This document shows positions 47,838 through 59,794 of a DNA stretch of 64,000 nt, one piece after another. Both the position numbers and the translations under genes were made by a program. The stretch is from the NCBI GenBank assembly GCA_014904985.1, contig MU128989.1, forward strand, positions 98,299-162,298, read 5' to 3'. Each line of letters opens with the position of its first letter. Position 1 is the stretch's first letter. Source of the DNA: Hydnum rufescens UP504. Its lineage: Eukaryota; Basidiomycota; Agaricomycetes; Cantharellales; Hydnaceae. The notes beneath the pieces are model-generated. The model saw only the letters and a list, made by a program, of their open reading frames with translations. It had not been told where the DNA came from and ran no database searches.

Positions 47838-49830
47838 TACATCATCGTCTACCTCACTGTCGAGCGAGGGAAATGCTGATTCCAGCTTTGGCTCAGACAC
47901 TATTTATATTTCGACTCGAAGCAGAGAATTCATGAATGGTGTTAAAAAAAGTCATGGACAGCTCAATGCCATTGGCTCAATTGGTAGATCGAGCCAAAAA
48001 ATTGGTCAAAAAGCTTTCCTCTAGTGACGAGTTCAACAAATTGCCACCCGGCGGTTCTAAGTGCAATATGATGCTTCATCGCGTCTTACGTCCATGCTCT
48101 CTAATGCGCGTACTTGTGGCGGCGAAGGAGGCATGTGATACACTGCTTCTGCGATTTACGCCTGTTGTTACGAAGATAACGAGATGACTTTGAGGTATCT
48201 CCAATCTCTTGGGACCACCTGGGTTCTCATCTGCCCTGTGTTCGTGTGTTTGCCATAAGACGTGTTCTGAATGCTTGCAAAGGTCAAGGTCAAGGGTTCT
48301 CCCATAACGCGAATGAATTCGACTCTTCCAGAACAAGCCACGCTGACTTGCGATAGAACACCGACAGAACTGGAAGCCGGGACGCCAGAAAATGGCGAGG
48401 ACAAGTTCAGGGATGCGGCAAGCACAACACTTAATTTATTTACAGCTGTTTGCAATTTACAAGGCGCGGCGGAAATTTTACATCCGAGGGATGGGCGCCA
48501 ATAGTGAAATCGAACGCAGCCCATATCTTGCCCAATTCCTACGATAAAAACATGAAAAATATACCATTAGATAGCCCTATGTGTTACCTAGCAACACACA
48601 CTGTTATATTTGCTTGAACTTCTGAATTGATTGTGGTAGAGGAGGTGTCGACGGGAGCCCACCCTTGACCACACGCAAGCTGGTCTGAAGCCAAATCTCA
48701 TTGGAATATTTCCTAAAATATTTTTCAACGCGTAATACAAGTGCTTCTAGTGCCCTGGGGCCTTTTTTGATTGGGCGCTTGTATTTCTTGTACACAGAAA
48801 GGACATGTATTTACCTAGATAAATACATGTCCTTTCTGTGTGCAAGAAATACAAAGATCCAAAAAAAAAGGCCCCAAGGCGCTAGAAGCACTTGTATTAC
48901 ACGTTAAAAATATTTTAGGAAATATTCCAATGAGATTCGGTTTCAGACAAGCTTGCGTGTGGTCAAGGGTGGACTCTCGTCGACGCCTCCTCTACCATGA
49001 TTAATTCAGAAGTTCAGGAAAATATAACAGTCTGTGCTGCTAGGTAACACATAGGGCTATCTAATGGTATATTTTTCATATTTTTATCGTAGGAATTGGG
49101 CAAGATATGGGCTGCGTTCGATTTCACTATTGGCGCCATCCCCCGGATGTAAAATTTCCGCCGCGCCTTGTAAATTGCAAACAGCTGTAAATCCGGTCAC
49201 ATTCTAAATATCACTGTTCAGGTGTTGAACGCGATGGGTATCAATGCGTAGTAACTGGCCTACGCGATAAATCCCACTCGGTGTTTCCACCCAGTCGGAA
49301 TCCGATCACAACAAACGCGGGTCATATCTTACGGCGTGCGGTTGTGGTATACGATGGTCATGATCCTGACAGCAGAACAGTCCGCCTCCTAGTCGTATCA
49401 AGGGGTTCGTCTCTGATCGGTCGTTGCGATTATATAGTCTAGATCAGTATTAGTAACGCTTGACATCCTTCGTCACTATGCCTCACTTCCGGAGACATTC
49501 GTTGAGGAGATCGGTTCGATCATTGATGATCCTTCGAACGGTATGACAGTTGAATATAATGCCCGCGTTGGATTTGACGATTTTGGCTGGAGTCTTCGGG
49601 CGGTAGAAGGGGCGAGTAGTTATTACAATATTTCCCCTTCGCTTAAATTCGATAAATTCGTCAGGCTCCAAACACATACAGGATTGTTTATCATGTGGAG
49701 GGAGCCGGACGCGGACTCATCCTACGACACAAGGAAGAGGTTGCTTTCATGGATTCTAGTCCCAAATCCTCAGAGTCATCCTCCCCAGGCAGAAAGCAAC
49801 GAATCACCCGATCTGGCAATAGCTCCCTTC
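47838..49830 (+). pseudogene. HNH_2-type endonuclease gene, copy 3, interrupted by a fold-back element
   Basis: The start codon is lost: the frame begins SSSTSLSSEGNADSSFGSD without the MSSHDR-type start. A frameshifting extra A lies in aaaaaaagtcatgg (~47943). The N-terminal half ends at ~48442, where the 745-bp fold-back element (48443-49187) is inserted. The HNH half resumes at 49190 (ccggtcacattctaaatatcactgttcaggtg) with SNGMTVEYNARVGFDDFGWS (second His changed to Arg) and stops matching at ~49822 (gatctggcaatagctccc), so the C-terminus is missing. Confidence 0.8.
48443..49187. mobile_element. 745-bp fold-back (palindromic) element with TA target duplication
   Basis: It begins CAGCTGTTTGCAATTTAC and ends with the exact inverse. 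The two halves are inverted copies meeting near 48815 (…ggacatgtatttacctagataaatacatgtcc…). TA flanks both ends (48441-48442, 49188-49189), and the paralogous empty site reads ttatttaaatccgg, so TA was duplicated. The arms are ~370 bp and differ by scattered substitutions, mostly transitions (for example ggtgtcgacgggagccc versus ggcgtcgacgagagtcc). TA duplication suggests a Tc1/mariner-like mobilising enzyme. No transposase is encoded; short frames inside (KYKRPIKKGPRALEALVLRV) are on both arms and unrecognised. Confidence 0.85.
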
Positions 49831-50794
49831 TCAACTAGGGATAGAAGCTTTGCTTGGTCCTTTTGACTCCCCAGAACCAAGCGACCTTCGAAATGAGCAA
49901 TCACTGGCTACAAGCTCACGGGCAATGAATCATCTGATGCTTCGGCTTACATTTTCATTCCAAAATCAGCCAAAATAGTTCATCAAAATTGGTGGTTTCG
50001 GAAGCACGTTGCCCAATTCAACGGAACTCCTTCCACCAGACAAGAGGGTTGCGAGACTATTCTTGGTGGTTTTGATATCCCGGGGATCGGCAAATTGCGC
50101 CGCGCCAACAAATGAAAACAGCTGTGCTTCACCATTGTGTTCTCCTCTTGAATGATAGGTTGCGACTTTCCCACCCCAGGTCGCTGATGACGGTCTGGGA
50201 AATGGTCTAACTGGGTCTCGCTGTAATCAAACTGGAAGGGATCCTGTGTAAGACTCACCCTGATCCGTTGACTCGGAATATCGTGGTTGGTTGATTGGAA
50301 ACGTAGGCTTCTCGGAGGTCGTGGATTCTCTGATGTCCACTGCAACGTGGGGATCTGTTGGGTTTTTTCTCAGAATTTTATATATATCACTCAATGGTGT
50401 GGGTCAGATCAGAGTGGGGCGGGGCGAGTAGACTGATCTAGCTACCAAATGTGTCTGAGGTAAGTTGGTAACTACTATATACAGAAGAATCTCACCACTA
50501 TTAGGAAAGGAATCGGGATTTATCCGTCGTCTACTCAAAGAAATGCGATATATAATCCAAGCACTCTTTTGCGCTACCCCATAGTCATTGTGGAGACACC
50601 CTTGAGGGAAAATAAGGACAGTTGTCTGCTTTTCCTATGGGCTAGGGGGTCTGTCTCTGTTCGCTATCACTACTCTCTATAAATGGTATCTCCTGGCATG
50701 GGTGTGAGAGATTGCGAGGCAACGGCTTTGCAGTGACAAATTTGGCTGTACGTGTGGGTGGGATACTCACCGCTCTCACGACTAAATGCTGGTG
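49831..50794. other. No gene recognised
   Basis: Unique sequence between HNH copy 3 and block A copy 2. At about 50090-50125, 'aaattgcgccgcgccaacaaatgaaaacagctgtg' resembles the terminus of the 745-bp fold-back element (gccgcgccttgtaaattgcaaacagctgt), possibly an old solo end of a related element. The remaining frames are unrecognised. Confidence 0.4.
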
Positions 50795-50984
50795 GTCGTT
50801 ATTACTGGTGCACAGTCGTAGAGGTTGGTGTTCCTGCTCCAGATACTGGTTCATGCCTGTTCACGCATGGGTCCTGGGAGCCCACGCATTCACGGGATCC
50901 GCGCGGCACCTGATGGATTTCACTATTGTATTGGATACCTCAGATAAAAGAGGCTGGGATACAAGATGGAGTCTCCCGATTGCG

Positions 50985-51447
50985 ATGGGGTTGCAAACAA
51001 AATACGTTCTCGAAAGCACCTCCGGTCTAGTCCTTGACAATACTGTGGGCGCGGTGCTTGTTAGCGTTATAGCCTCGGCTTCGTAAGAATTCCTTCATTG
51101 CAGTGTCTCATCCCTCCTCGCTTAGTTCGGCTACACCTCTTCAGATTATTCGGAATAGTGAGCGAGCATGGCTTGGGGTCTTTGACAAGTCTCAAGGCAT
51201 AATACACACTTTGGGGCAGTTGACAACGCAATGCTATTATTATGCTCTGCGCTTTAAGCAGGATCCTCGCTGGCTTAAATGCATTGTGGCCGCACTCTGG
51301 TACATCGCACCTGCCATTGACAGATTTTACCAATACTAACTGAAGTTTCCCCTCAAGGATCATCGACACTATGCACCAGATGGCAGTCAGTGCAATGATT
51401 TTCCAATATACTGTAGGGCCGATCCTTGCGCTACCGTGCATTCTTAA

Positions 51448-51504
<57 letters not shown>

Positions 51505-52665
51505 AAAGGTGCACCACTATGGCGACCCTGGGTATCTTCGACTGTCCACTTTGTAAGCCATGTCGCAGGCAGTTTCCATGGCGTGGCTAATTGTCCCCTT
51601 TCAAGGCCCGTCTCGGTATGTCCTATTTTCAATTCAACAATCTCAAAGGATGGTTGAACTACAGGTCGTTCTAGTTCTTCATCATGCTCGAGGTTAGAGG
51701 GTATTTCCATTCTGCGACACTGCCGTGCATGTGCTGACATGTTGTCGTAGCCACTGCCAGCAATTATAGTCCAACTGTACGTGCCTGCCCTCTCACAGCA
51801 ACAGACTTGAATCCATCGTGTTTGATCGGCCCAGGTACTTTACCCGTCGTTTGTATCACCGTGAGTCTGTCATATTTGTTTTCGTTTGAACCGCCTCGTG
51901 ACCCTTGGATCCGGTCGCACAGTCAACCGGAAACTTTGGCCTGTGGCCGCCTTTACTGGAATCCTTTCTATTCTCGGGTTTGGTACGATAAGGAACTCAT
52001 TTGAGGAAGCACATTCTTAGTGAATTTCTCCTTATTTGAACAGTAACAGGAGCAGGTAAACCAGGTCTTTCGCTTTCAGCACTGGACAGTTGACATATAG
52101 AGGCCTTGCAGCGTGTGGTATTCGCACGTCCGTAGTACCGGTTCCCCTTCCTGATCAGTCTTAATATGTGACATGCTCGAATAGGTATACCCACCCTCAC
52201 TTGGCAGATTACAAAAAGGACACGGTCAGTTATGGTCTCCTGAGTGACTCCCGTGCTGAATTTTGCGAGCAGTGGCTCGTCACCATATGGCTTGTGACAT
52301 CCAGTGTCTGTGACATTGCAGTCACTATCGCTGTGGCTTGGACACTGTACACCTCACGTACAGGATTCAAACAGTGCGCCATCTCGGAGTCTTTTCGAGT
52401 TCCAGTGACACCTCTTACTGATCCACGAGGGGATTGGTGATATTCAGGACGGATATTCTCCTTGTAAGGCTAATTGTGTGGACTGTAAATACTGGCGCCT
52501 TGCCAGCGTTCGTGTCATCCTCTGCAATGCCCCTGCTAATTCACAAATTAAATCATCCCCTTTACTCAGTGCTTTCGCTCTGCTGGACCTTTTCATGGTT
52601 GGTTAACGTGGTCTCCCATGTAATTGGGCTTCTAACGACGTATCCCCGCAGTTCATGGTGAAAAA
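50985..52665 (+). pseudogene. DUF6534-type seven-helix membrane protein, copy 2, decayed
   Basis: Segments in order: SGLVLDNTVGAVLVSVIASA with an intact GTAAG donor (~51022-51083); LTTQCYYYALRFKQDPRWLK then CIVAALW (~51220-51300); HQMAVSAMIFQYTVGPILAL (~51375); a C-terminal half with WLVTIWLVTSSVCDIAVTIA and YTSRTGFKQ (~52270-52370), the family's cytoplasmic loop motif; and RLIVWTVNTGALPAFVSSSA (~52470-52530). Stops and frame changes separate these parts, and a (CT)26 microsatellite has expanded in the middle of the gene. Better preserved than copy 1 but not a functional frame. Confidence 0.7.
51451..51502. repeat. (CT)26 microsatellite
   Basis: A perfect CT dinucleotide run inside the decayed DUF6534 gene. 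Copy 1 has 'atctttttttttgagggtgcacc' at the same place, so the run is an expansion specific to this copy. Confidence 0.95.
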
Positions 52666-53245
52666 TGATAATCTAATTCACCTTGGGGCCAATATTAGTG
52701 CGCCTCCCTTGATTAGACTCTGACTCCACCCCCTAATTAATGCTTGGAATACAGTGCTCGCTAAATTGTACAGGTGCGCCCGACCAAACACCGTGATCCC
52801 TGGGTAATTGTGTTTACTCCACCGTATTTGGGGCTAGCAATACTTTACTTGCCTCGTGAGATGCACCGCTTACTTGCCTTTATTTAAGGCAGATAAATCT
52901 CTAACAGGGGAGGATATAATTTTGAACAGCCTGAATCGGCGGGGTACTCTCACTAAGGGCGAACCAGGAGCTCTCCACTTTTCGGATCAAATGCTGTCCT
53001 CCTTGGCCTTGCGAGGGAACCATATCCAGGAACCGCCCAGCAAAACTGGACCTTACTCTTTTCTATCACTGAACAAAAATGTTTGTCTTTTTCCCCTCGT
53101 TGAATCTGTCACTTCTACCGTTCGCTTACATGACGATTCATTCGAATTAATTCAGCGGGTGGCCTCCAAGAAGGGTGGTGGCCTGCATCCGATTCGGGTT
53201 TCCATATCTACTCACCATTACTATGAGGGCCAGCCCGATTAGTCC

Positions 53246-53386
53246 AGGACCCTTTGAATAGAGTCAAGCCAGCACTGTAGAAGGATTGTATTACTTGTTA
53301 TAATAAGGCACCAAGTGAATCGGGGGATCCGGGAACTGCCCATAATGGTGGCTGTACATAACCGAATTGGCGCATCTCCATGCATC
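53246..53386 (+). promoter_or_regulatory. Conserved upstream region of HNH copy 2
   Basis: Matches the regions upstream of HNH copies 3 and 4 (ccctttgaatagagtcaagcc, tattacttgttataataagg, caagtgaatcggggga). Conserved across copies with unlike left neighbours, which is consistent with an HNH promoter. Confidence 0.45.
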
Positions 53387-54908
53387 ATGTTCCCTCGTAA
53401 TCACACCCCGCCCAACGAATCGGCCCCGACGTCACTGTCGAGCGAGGAAGATGATCACAGTGCTTATGCCAGCTTTGGCTCAGATACTACTTATATTTCG
53501 ACTCGAAGCAGAGAATTCATGCATGGTGTTAAAAAAGTCATGGATAGCTCGATGCCATTGGCTCAATTAGTGGATCGGGCCGAAAAATTGGTCGAAAACC
53601 TTTCTTCTAGTAGTAAATTCAACAAACTGCCACCCAACGGTCCAAAGAGCGATCTCATGCTTGATCGCGTCCTCAGGGCCATGCTCTCTAGTGCATATAC
53701 TTGTGGTGGTGAAGGAGGCATGCGATATGCTGCTGCTGCTATTTACGCTTGTCGTTATGAAGATAACCAGATGACTTTGAGATATCTCCAATCCTTGGGA
53801 CCACCTGGGTTTCTCATCTGCTCTTCGTCCGTAAGTAGACGTGTTTGCCGTACGATGTGTTCTGAATCCTTGAAAAAGTCAGGGGAGTGCTTCTCACAGA
53901 ACGCAAATGAATTCGACCCCAGAACAAGCCACGCCGACTTGGGATAGAACAGCAGTGGAACTGGAAGCCGGAGCCCCAGAAAATCGCGAGGACAAGTTCA
54001 GGGCCGCGGCAAGCGCAATGCCTCATTTATTTAAACGCAGCCGCATTCTCAATATTATCGTTCAGGTGTTGAAACGCGATGGATATCAATGTGTAGTAAC
54101 TGGCCTACGCGATAAATCGCACCCGCTGTTCCCACCCAGTCAAAATCCGATCAAAACAAACGCGAGTCATATCTTTCGCCGTGCCATTGCAGTATACGAT
54201 GGTGACGACCCTGACAGCAGAACAGTTCGTCCCCCAGCCGTATCAAGTAGTTCGCCCTTTTCAGCTCTTGGGTTATATAGTCTAGATCAGCATTAGTAAC
54301 GCTTGACATTCTCCGTCACTATGCCTCACTTCCGGACAACTTCGTTGAGAACATCGCTTCGATTATCGATGATCCATCGAACGGTATGACACTTGAATAT
54401 AATGCTCATTTTGGGTTTGACGAGTTTGGCTGGAGTCTTCGGGCGGTGGAAGGGTGAGTCATTATTAACGATATTCCCCCCTTCGCTTAAATTTAACAAA
54501 TTCGTCAGGCCCCGAACACATACAAGATCATTTATCATGCAGAGGGACACGGCTCATCGCACCGCACAAGGAAGAGATTACTTTTGTGGATTCTAGCCTC
54601 AAATTCTCGCAGTCATCTTCCCCGCCTCGCAAAAGACAACGAACTACCCGGTCTGGCAATGCGGATGACGAGGTACAGAATGTTAAGCAAGGCATTCCTT
54701 TGCCAGATCCGCTCTTTCTTCGTATCCATGACGCGCTTGCTCGTGTTTTGCACATGAGTGGGCGGCTGAAGCCATAGATTTGATCCTCGAGAGGTTGGAT
54801 AAAGGGAAACCCAGAGAAGTTCTGGTTGGAGCAGACTTCGAGGATATGTGGACACATGAAATGCTACGGAGAGGTATTGTCTCCATGCGGCAAATGAAGG
54901 TCCACTAG
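53387..54908 (+). pseudogene. HNH_2-type endonuclease gene, copy 2, frameshifted
   Basis: ATG 53387 (MFPRNHTPPNESAP). Same exon plan as copy 1: LKRDGYQCVVTGLRD and NASHIFRRAIAVYDG in exon 2, SNGMTLEYNAHFGFDEFGWS in exon 3, and IPLPDPLFLRIHDALARVLH in exon 4, ending TAG at 54906-54908. Lesions: one base missing before the first donor (caatccttggg versus caatctcttggg in copies 1 and 3), a deletion in the VEGVGHGLLLPHKEE block at ~54541-54560, and a further deletion near 54760 (gagtgggcggctg). The HNH motif region itself is in frame, unlike in copy 1. Confidence 0.8.
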
Positions 54909-55248
54909 GTGCAAGTCTGTTACATGTTGTAGCTACTTTTGAGGGTGTACCTGAATTAGCCTTCGGAGCGAACTCGCAAAACTTATTTGCGCATGATCTT
55001 TTGCTACCTCAGTTACGCAACTTCATAATATCCATTGTACACAAATTCAGGATTGATACCCCGAATGTATGAGACCCTGGCACCCATCAGGAACTGCTTC
55101 CTATCGCTAGCTGCCAGGTGTAGATGAAGGATGAAGGTGTTCATTGTGGCCAGCGTCCCCTCGATTCCCTCTGGTTTTTCAACCCGTCTCGTATCCTGCG
55201 GCTTTTACATCCTCATTGAAGAGCACTTAAGCATAGATAGACCTCTCA

Positions 55249-57625
55249 TTACAACTGACCAGGCTTCTCGATCACTTCAAACGTCTGGATCCGATCACGG
55301 TCGCAAAAGATACTCCACATTCACTACCCTTCCGTGCTTCCAAAATATCCTCCTTAACATGCTTGAGGGCGTCCAACGTGCCTGTCACGATCGGAGAATG
55401 TTAGACAACGAAAGTTCGTTCGTACGAAAAGAAAGAGATTGGTGACGCACCCTGTACACCTCTAAATCATTACGCAGGACTTTCACCGATTTATGCCGCT
55501 CGATAACACCGTTCGTCACCCGGTAACCGGCCACTCGGATGACCACCTTGTGCTTGCCATAGACTTCGAGTATCGGTTGCACAACCGCTTCCCCGGAGAC
55601 GCGATGTCGATGATCACCTGGGAGGAGTGCTTACACGCGAGATCGGACTTCGTCGATATCCGGTAGATAACTGTGTCGGTGTGGATGGAAACGCCGGACG
55701 TAGCGGCATGGGCCTTCACTTTATGTGAAGTGCTCACGGAGAAACCGATGATCATAGCTAGAAGATATTTAGATGTAATGCAATGTAGCAAAAAGACGCC
55801 ATGAATAGCTCACCATTAACAGCTTTAACCATATCGACATCTGCTTCGGCTGGCTGCAGCAGCCTGGATGATCCTAACCTTCGCGATATGGTTCCCGATA
55901 CTCCCCACGGCACCAACGACAGCCTCTACAGAACCGCTGACGTCTCCCTTGATGATCAGGCGAGTTCTTTGACATGGTCCTCCGCGGGACCAGGCAGAGA
56001 TGGATCCGCGGCGTTGCTTGCCACTGGAGAGGCTTGGCTAGATGAAGGGATTCTTGGGCCCGACGTTGCAGCTTCTTGCGCCATATCTTCGCCTCCATAC
56101 GTTTCTCGTTGATCAGCACCACATCCTCCTGTAATAGGTGGATAGCAAGATTCCGGTTACGGTTATGGATAGCATTCTTGACCTCGTCTTCGCTCCCTTC
56201 AAGGACTTCATCGCCAGCCTGAATGAATTCTTTCCATCCCGAGATCGTGAGTGGGAAAGCAAGGTTGCAGATCGGACTGGCGCGTCAGAGGAGTCGGTGA
56301 TCTGTCGTACTCGAGCGCAAGTCATGCCCCAATCAGATATGCCCCTGCTTCCTAGACAGCCTTGCGTAACCAAAACCATAGTGATGGGACTAGAAAGAAG
56401 CAAGTGTAAGAACTCGAGAAATGGTGGAAATAAATCCAACGTCGCACCCGCGTCCCTTGTCCACACGACTCTCCAGCACGCACCCTTCCGCACGACCCGT
56501 CCTTCGAGCTCGGAGGTCCTTCACTTCCGCTAAAGTCAATAGTGTCTCGACTAGTTTGTCCAAGCCCAGCCCGTCAAACCAGACACTTCAACACATGGCA
56601 CATCACCAAATTCTTCAACGTGCACACCCTTCGCGAGGAGAGTATGGTTTACTGCAGTCTGAAGTCGATGTGAGTTGCATATTGAGTGCCGGCGGTAGAG
56701 GAAAGAGGCGTACGACGTTAGCGCCCGACTCTGTTAATCGCCACAACCATACCCACACCGTAGCCGTCTTCGTTCGTAGAATCCTTTTTCGATGGGACGA
56801 TGACTTCCCTTGTTTGTGGCAGTACTCCATCATCCGCAGCGACGACCAGAACAAGTATATCTGTCACACCTGCACCTCGGGCACGCATTGCAGTGAACGC
56901 TGCGTGTCCTGGCGTGTCGAGCAACGTGATCGTTCGAAGGACCTCGTCCGCTAGAGCCGCAGTAAGGGGGGTGATGCTGGGTGATGTCGAAAAAGATGCC
57001 ACATGGACACTGAAAGCGGCTATGTGCTGGGTGATGCCTCCGGGTTCGCCACTGACAACAAATGCCGATCCAAGGGTATCAAGAAACGTCGTCTTCCCAT
57101 GGTCGACATGGCCCATGATGGTAACAATCGGTGAGCGAAGTAGAAGGGCCGAGGTGTCGAAAGGAGGTCTAAATAGAAGCATGGTACAAAAATGAGCACA
57201 AGTAAATTAATATTCGACGCACGTACAACTGGAACGGGTGTACTGGTATGTCAAACGCGGCCTCGTCATCAATAGTTGGATTTTGATGGAATTTCAAAGC
57301 AAGGAGATGCGCATCGTCCGCAGACGACACTATTCCAATGACGTTAGGGTTTGCGAAGGTAACGGGACAAAAAATGTGGCTTGTTGTAGGATGAATCCGT
57401 ATTGTTCATTCCTACATCCTGCATTCTGCTCTGAAGCTTTTCTGCAGCCTTCATATCAGAAAAAGTGAATTAGGTAGAGACGCAGGAACGTACTATGGCG
57501 AACACCAAGCAAACGGGTGAGATTCGCTACACTAATATCATTGGGAATGTAGAGGTCCTTAGAATTCCGAGCCTTAATATTTCCGGCTTTCATTGAACAA
57601 GCCTGGTTGTCTTTTGAAGGCGAGT
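55249..57625 (-). pseudogene. IFM1: Mitochondrial translation initiation factor IF-2, copy 2, decayed
   Basis: Longer than copy 1. It includes the N-terminal part IPNDISVANLTRLLGVRH (~57555-57500), SSADDAHLLALKFHQNPTID then DEAAFDI (~57330-57260), and the G domain with [19 protein letters not shown] (G1), [34 protein letters not shown] (G3) and [11 protein letters not shown]. The G4 motif NKVD reads NRVG at the end of the open frame (56718), so guanine specificity would be lost. Domain II-IV segments match copy 1 (VHVEEFGDVPCVEVSGLTG, QEDVVLI-type block, C-terminal VTNGVIERHKSVKVLRNDLE). It ends TAA at 55249. Several frameshifts (after the G4 motif, near 56330-56420, ~55440) make it a pseudogene. 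The upstream limit is uncertain. Confidence 0.85.
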
Positions 57626-58324
57626 CTGTTCCTCAACCTTGCATTTTCGGAGTCCCGCACCTTACAAGGATCTGCATGGAGAAGGAGGAGGCGGCCCGGT
57701 AATAGCAGAAGAGACAAAGATTGATATTGGTTATGGGCGCAATCTGAATACTCGAAACTTACCGCGCAAGGAAAACCGGACATACAGCTGTGCGAGTGCA
57801 ACATCAGGAGCGTCACGCTAGCGATGCGCCCCATCTTGCGCACAGACATTTTCGCTGCCTTATAAGCTACCTGTGCCCCGCCCTGGCTCCTCACCACTCG
57901 GGCCTTTTGGCTTAGATCAAGTGTAGTATCTGTTCTTGTAAGTTTAACCACTTAAACGACCCCACCGGGGTCTTAAAAGGTTATTGTATTTTTGATACCC
58001 AGTTCTTGGTCCTCTGCTTGCACGGCCTTGAATGCCATGACCTTGCCACTGCACTTGCGGCAAGCGTTGTGAGGGTTTTTTGATACCTTGAGTCCTCCTA
58101 ACCCTAACCCTCCAAAGGATGTGAATTCAGAGTCGGTGATGTCTGGCCAAGGGTAGAGTAGGCTCTCAATTCAATTCCCCTGTACAATGATCATTATGAA
58201 GTTGGGTGGTTGAGGCAGAAAAAGATCATAAGGAGATACAGTAAGTTTTGTAAGGTCGCCCCGAAGGCCGGTTCAAGTACGTGCTCGGATTTGCAAAAGT
58301 ATGTATGACACGCAACAGACTCGC
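57626..58324. other. Region upstream of IF-2 copy 2; no further gene recognised
   Basis: A minus-strand frame to 57951 (including SENARLRNRLAFKRQPGLFN) may be the decayed mitochondrial-targeting or linker region of IF-2, but I cannot confirm it. 57960-58324 holds no gene; a short CCTAACCCTAACCC tract lies at ~58098-58112. Confidence 0.35.
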
Positions 58325-59794
58325 ACCTGGTGAACCCTCATTTGCTGCATGGAGACAATATTCTCCCGCACCATTTCATGTGTCCACATATCCTTAAAGG
58401 CTGCTCCGACCAGAACTGCTCTGGGTTTCTCTTTATCCAACCCTCTTGAGAACCAAATCTATGGCCTCAGTCGCCTCACTCATGTGCAAAACTCCAGCAA
58501 GCGCGTCATGGATACGAAGAAAGAGCGGATCTGGTAAAGGAATGCCTTGCTCAACATTCTGTACCTCGTCGTCCGCATTGCCAGATCGGGTGGTTCGTTG
58601 CTTTTTGCGTGGGGAGGATGACTCTGAGAATTTGGGACTAGAATCCAAGAAGGTAACCTCTTCCTGATGGGGTAGGATGAGTCCGCGTCCGGCTCCCTCA
58701 CGTGATAAACGATCCTGGATGGGTTCGGGCCCTGACCAATTTGTCGAATTTAAGGGAACGGGGGAATATTGTAATAACTACTCACCCCTTCTACCGCCCG
58801 AAGACTCTAGCCAAAATCGTCAAATCCAACGTGGGCATTATATTCAACTGTCATACCGTTCGAAGGATCATCAATGATCGAACTGACCTCCTCAACGAAT
58901 GTCTCCGGAAATGAGGCATAGTGACGAAGGATGTCAAGCATTACTAATGCTGATCTAGACCATATAATCGCAACGACCGATCAGAGACGAACCACTTAAT
59001 ACGACTAGGAGACGGGCTGTTCTGCGTCAGGATCATGACCATCGTATACCACAACCGTACGCCGTACGATATGACCCGCGCTTGTTTTGATCGGATTCCA
59101 ACTGGGTGGAAACAACGAGTACGATTTATCGCGTAGACCAGTTACTACACATTGATACTCATCACGTTTCAACACCTGAACAGTGATATTTAGAATGCGA
59201 CCGGATTTAAATAAATAAAGCATTGTGCTTGCCGTATCCTTGAACTTGTCCTCGCCATTTTCTGGCGTCCCGGCTTCCAGTTCTGCCGCTGTTCTATCGC
59301 AAGTCAGCGTGGCTTGTTCTGGGGGAGTCGAATTCATTCGCCTTGACCTTGACCTTTGCAAGGATTCAGGGCAAACATACACGACCAAAGAGCAGATGAG
59401 AACCCAGGCGGTCCCAGGAGATTGGAGATACCTTAAAGTCATCTCGTTATCTTCGTAACAACAAGCGTAAATCGCAGAAGCAGTGTATCATGTACCACCT
59501 TCGCCACCACGCGCACCAGAGAGCATGGCTGGGAGAACGCGATCAAGCATCAGATTACACTTAGGACTGCCAGGTGGCGATTTGTTGAACTCGTCACTAG
59601 AGGAAAGCTTTTTGACCAATTTTTCGGCTCGATCCACCAATTGAGCCGGCATCAAGCTATCCATGACTTTTTAACACCATTCAGCTTCGAGTCGAAATAT
59701 AACTAGTATCTGAGCCAAAGTTGGCATCACTGCGATTATTTTCCTCGCTGAGGTCAGTGCCGATTCGTTGGAGGGGTGCGATCATGAGGGACAT
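58325..59794 (-). pseudogene. HNH_2-type endonuclease gene, copy 4 (inverted), decayed
   Basis: ATG 59794 (MSLMIAPLQRIGTDLSEE). In-frame stop after SYISTRS because of a small deletion around 59690; the N-terminal helix (AEKLVKKLS-type) continues in another frame. The HNH exon is open: LKRDEYQCVVTGLRDKSYSL, KTSAGHIVRRTVVVYDG, with continuous reading through ttatttaaatccggtcgc, the intact equivalent of the fold-back insertion site. A C-terminal LPDPLFLRIHDALAGVLHMS is present. The terminal codon corresponding to the TAG of copies 1 and 2 reads CAG. Divergently oriented from Ppo copy 2. Confidence 0.75.

Larger units (their letters stand above)
50795..53245 (+). repeat. Duplicated block A, copy 2 (paralogue of 37575-39865)
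   Basis: Same order and orientation as copy 1. Its right end joins directly to the conserved upstream region of HNH copy 2 at ~53246, where Ppo would be expected, so block A has replaced Ppo at this junction. Confidence 0.8.

Noticed and set aside
48604..48907. Two small proteins in the fold-back element
   Set aside because: They are the same short segment read from opposite arms (KYKRPIKKGPRALEAL); no transposase motif is present, so they are not called as genes.
51444..51740. Minus-strand frame ending in alternating Arg-Glu
   Set aside because: The RE repeat is the translation of the (CT)n microsatellite.
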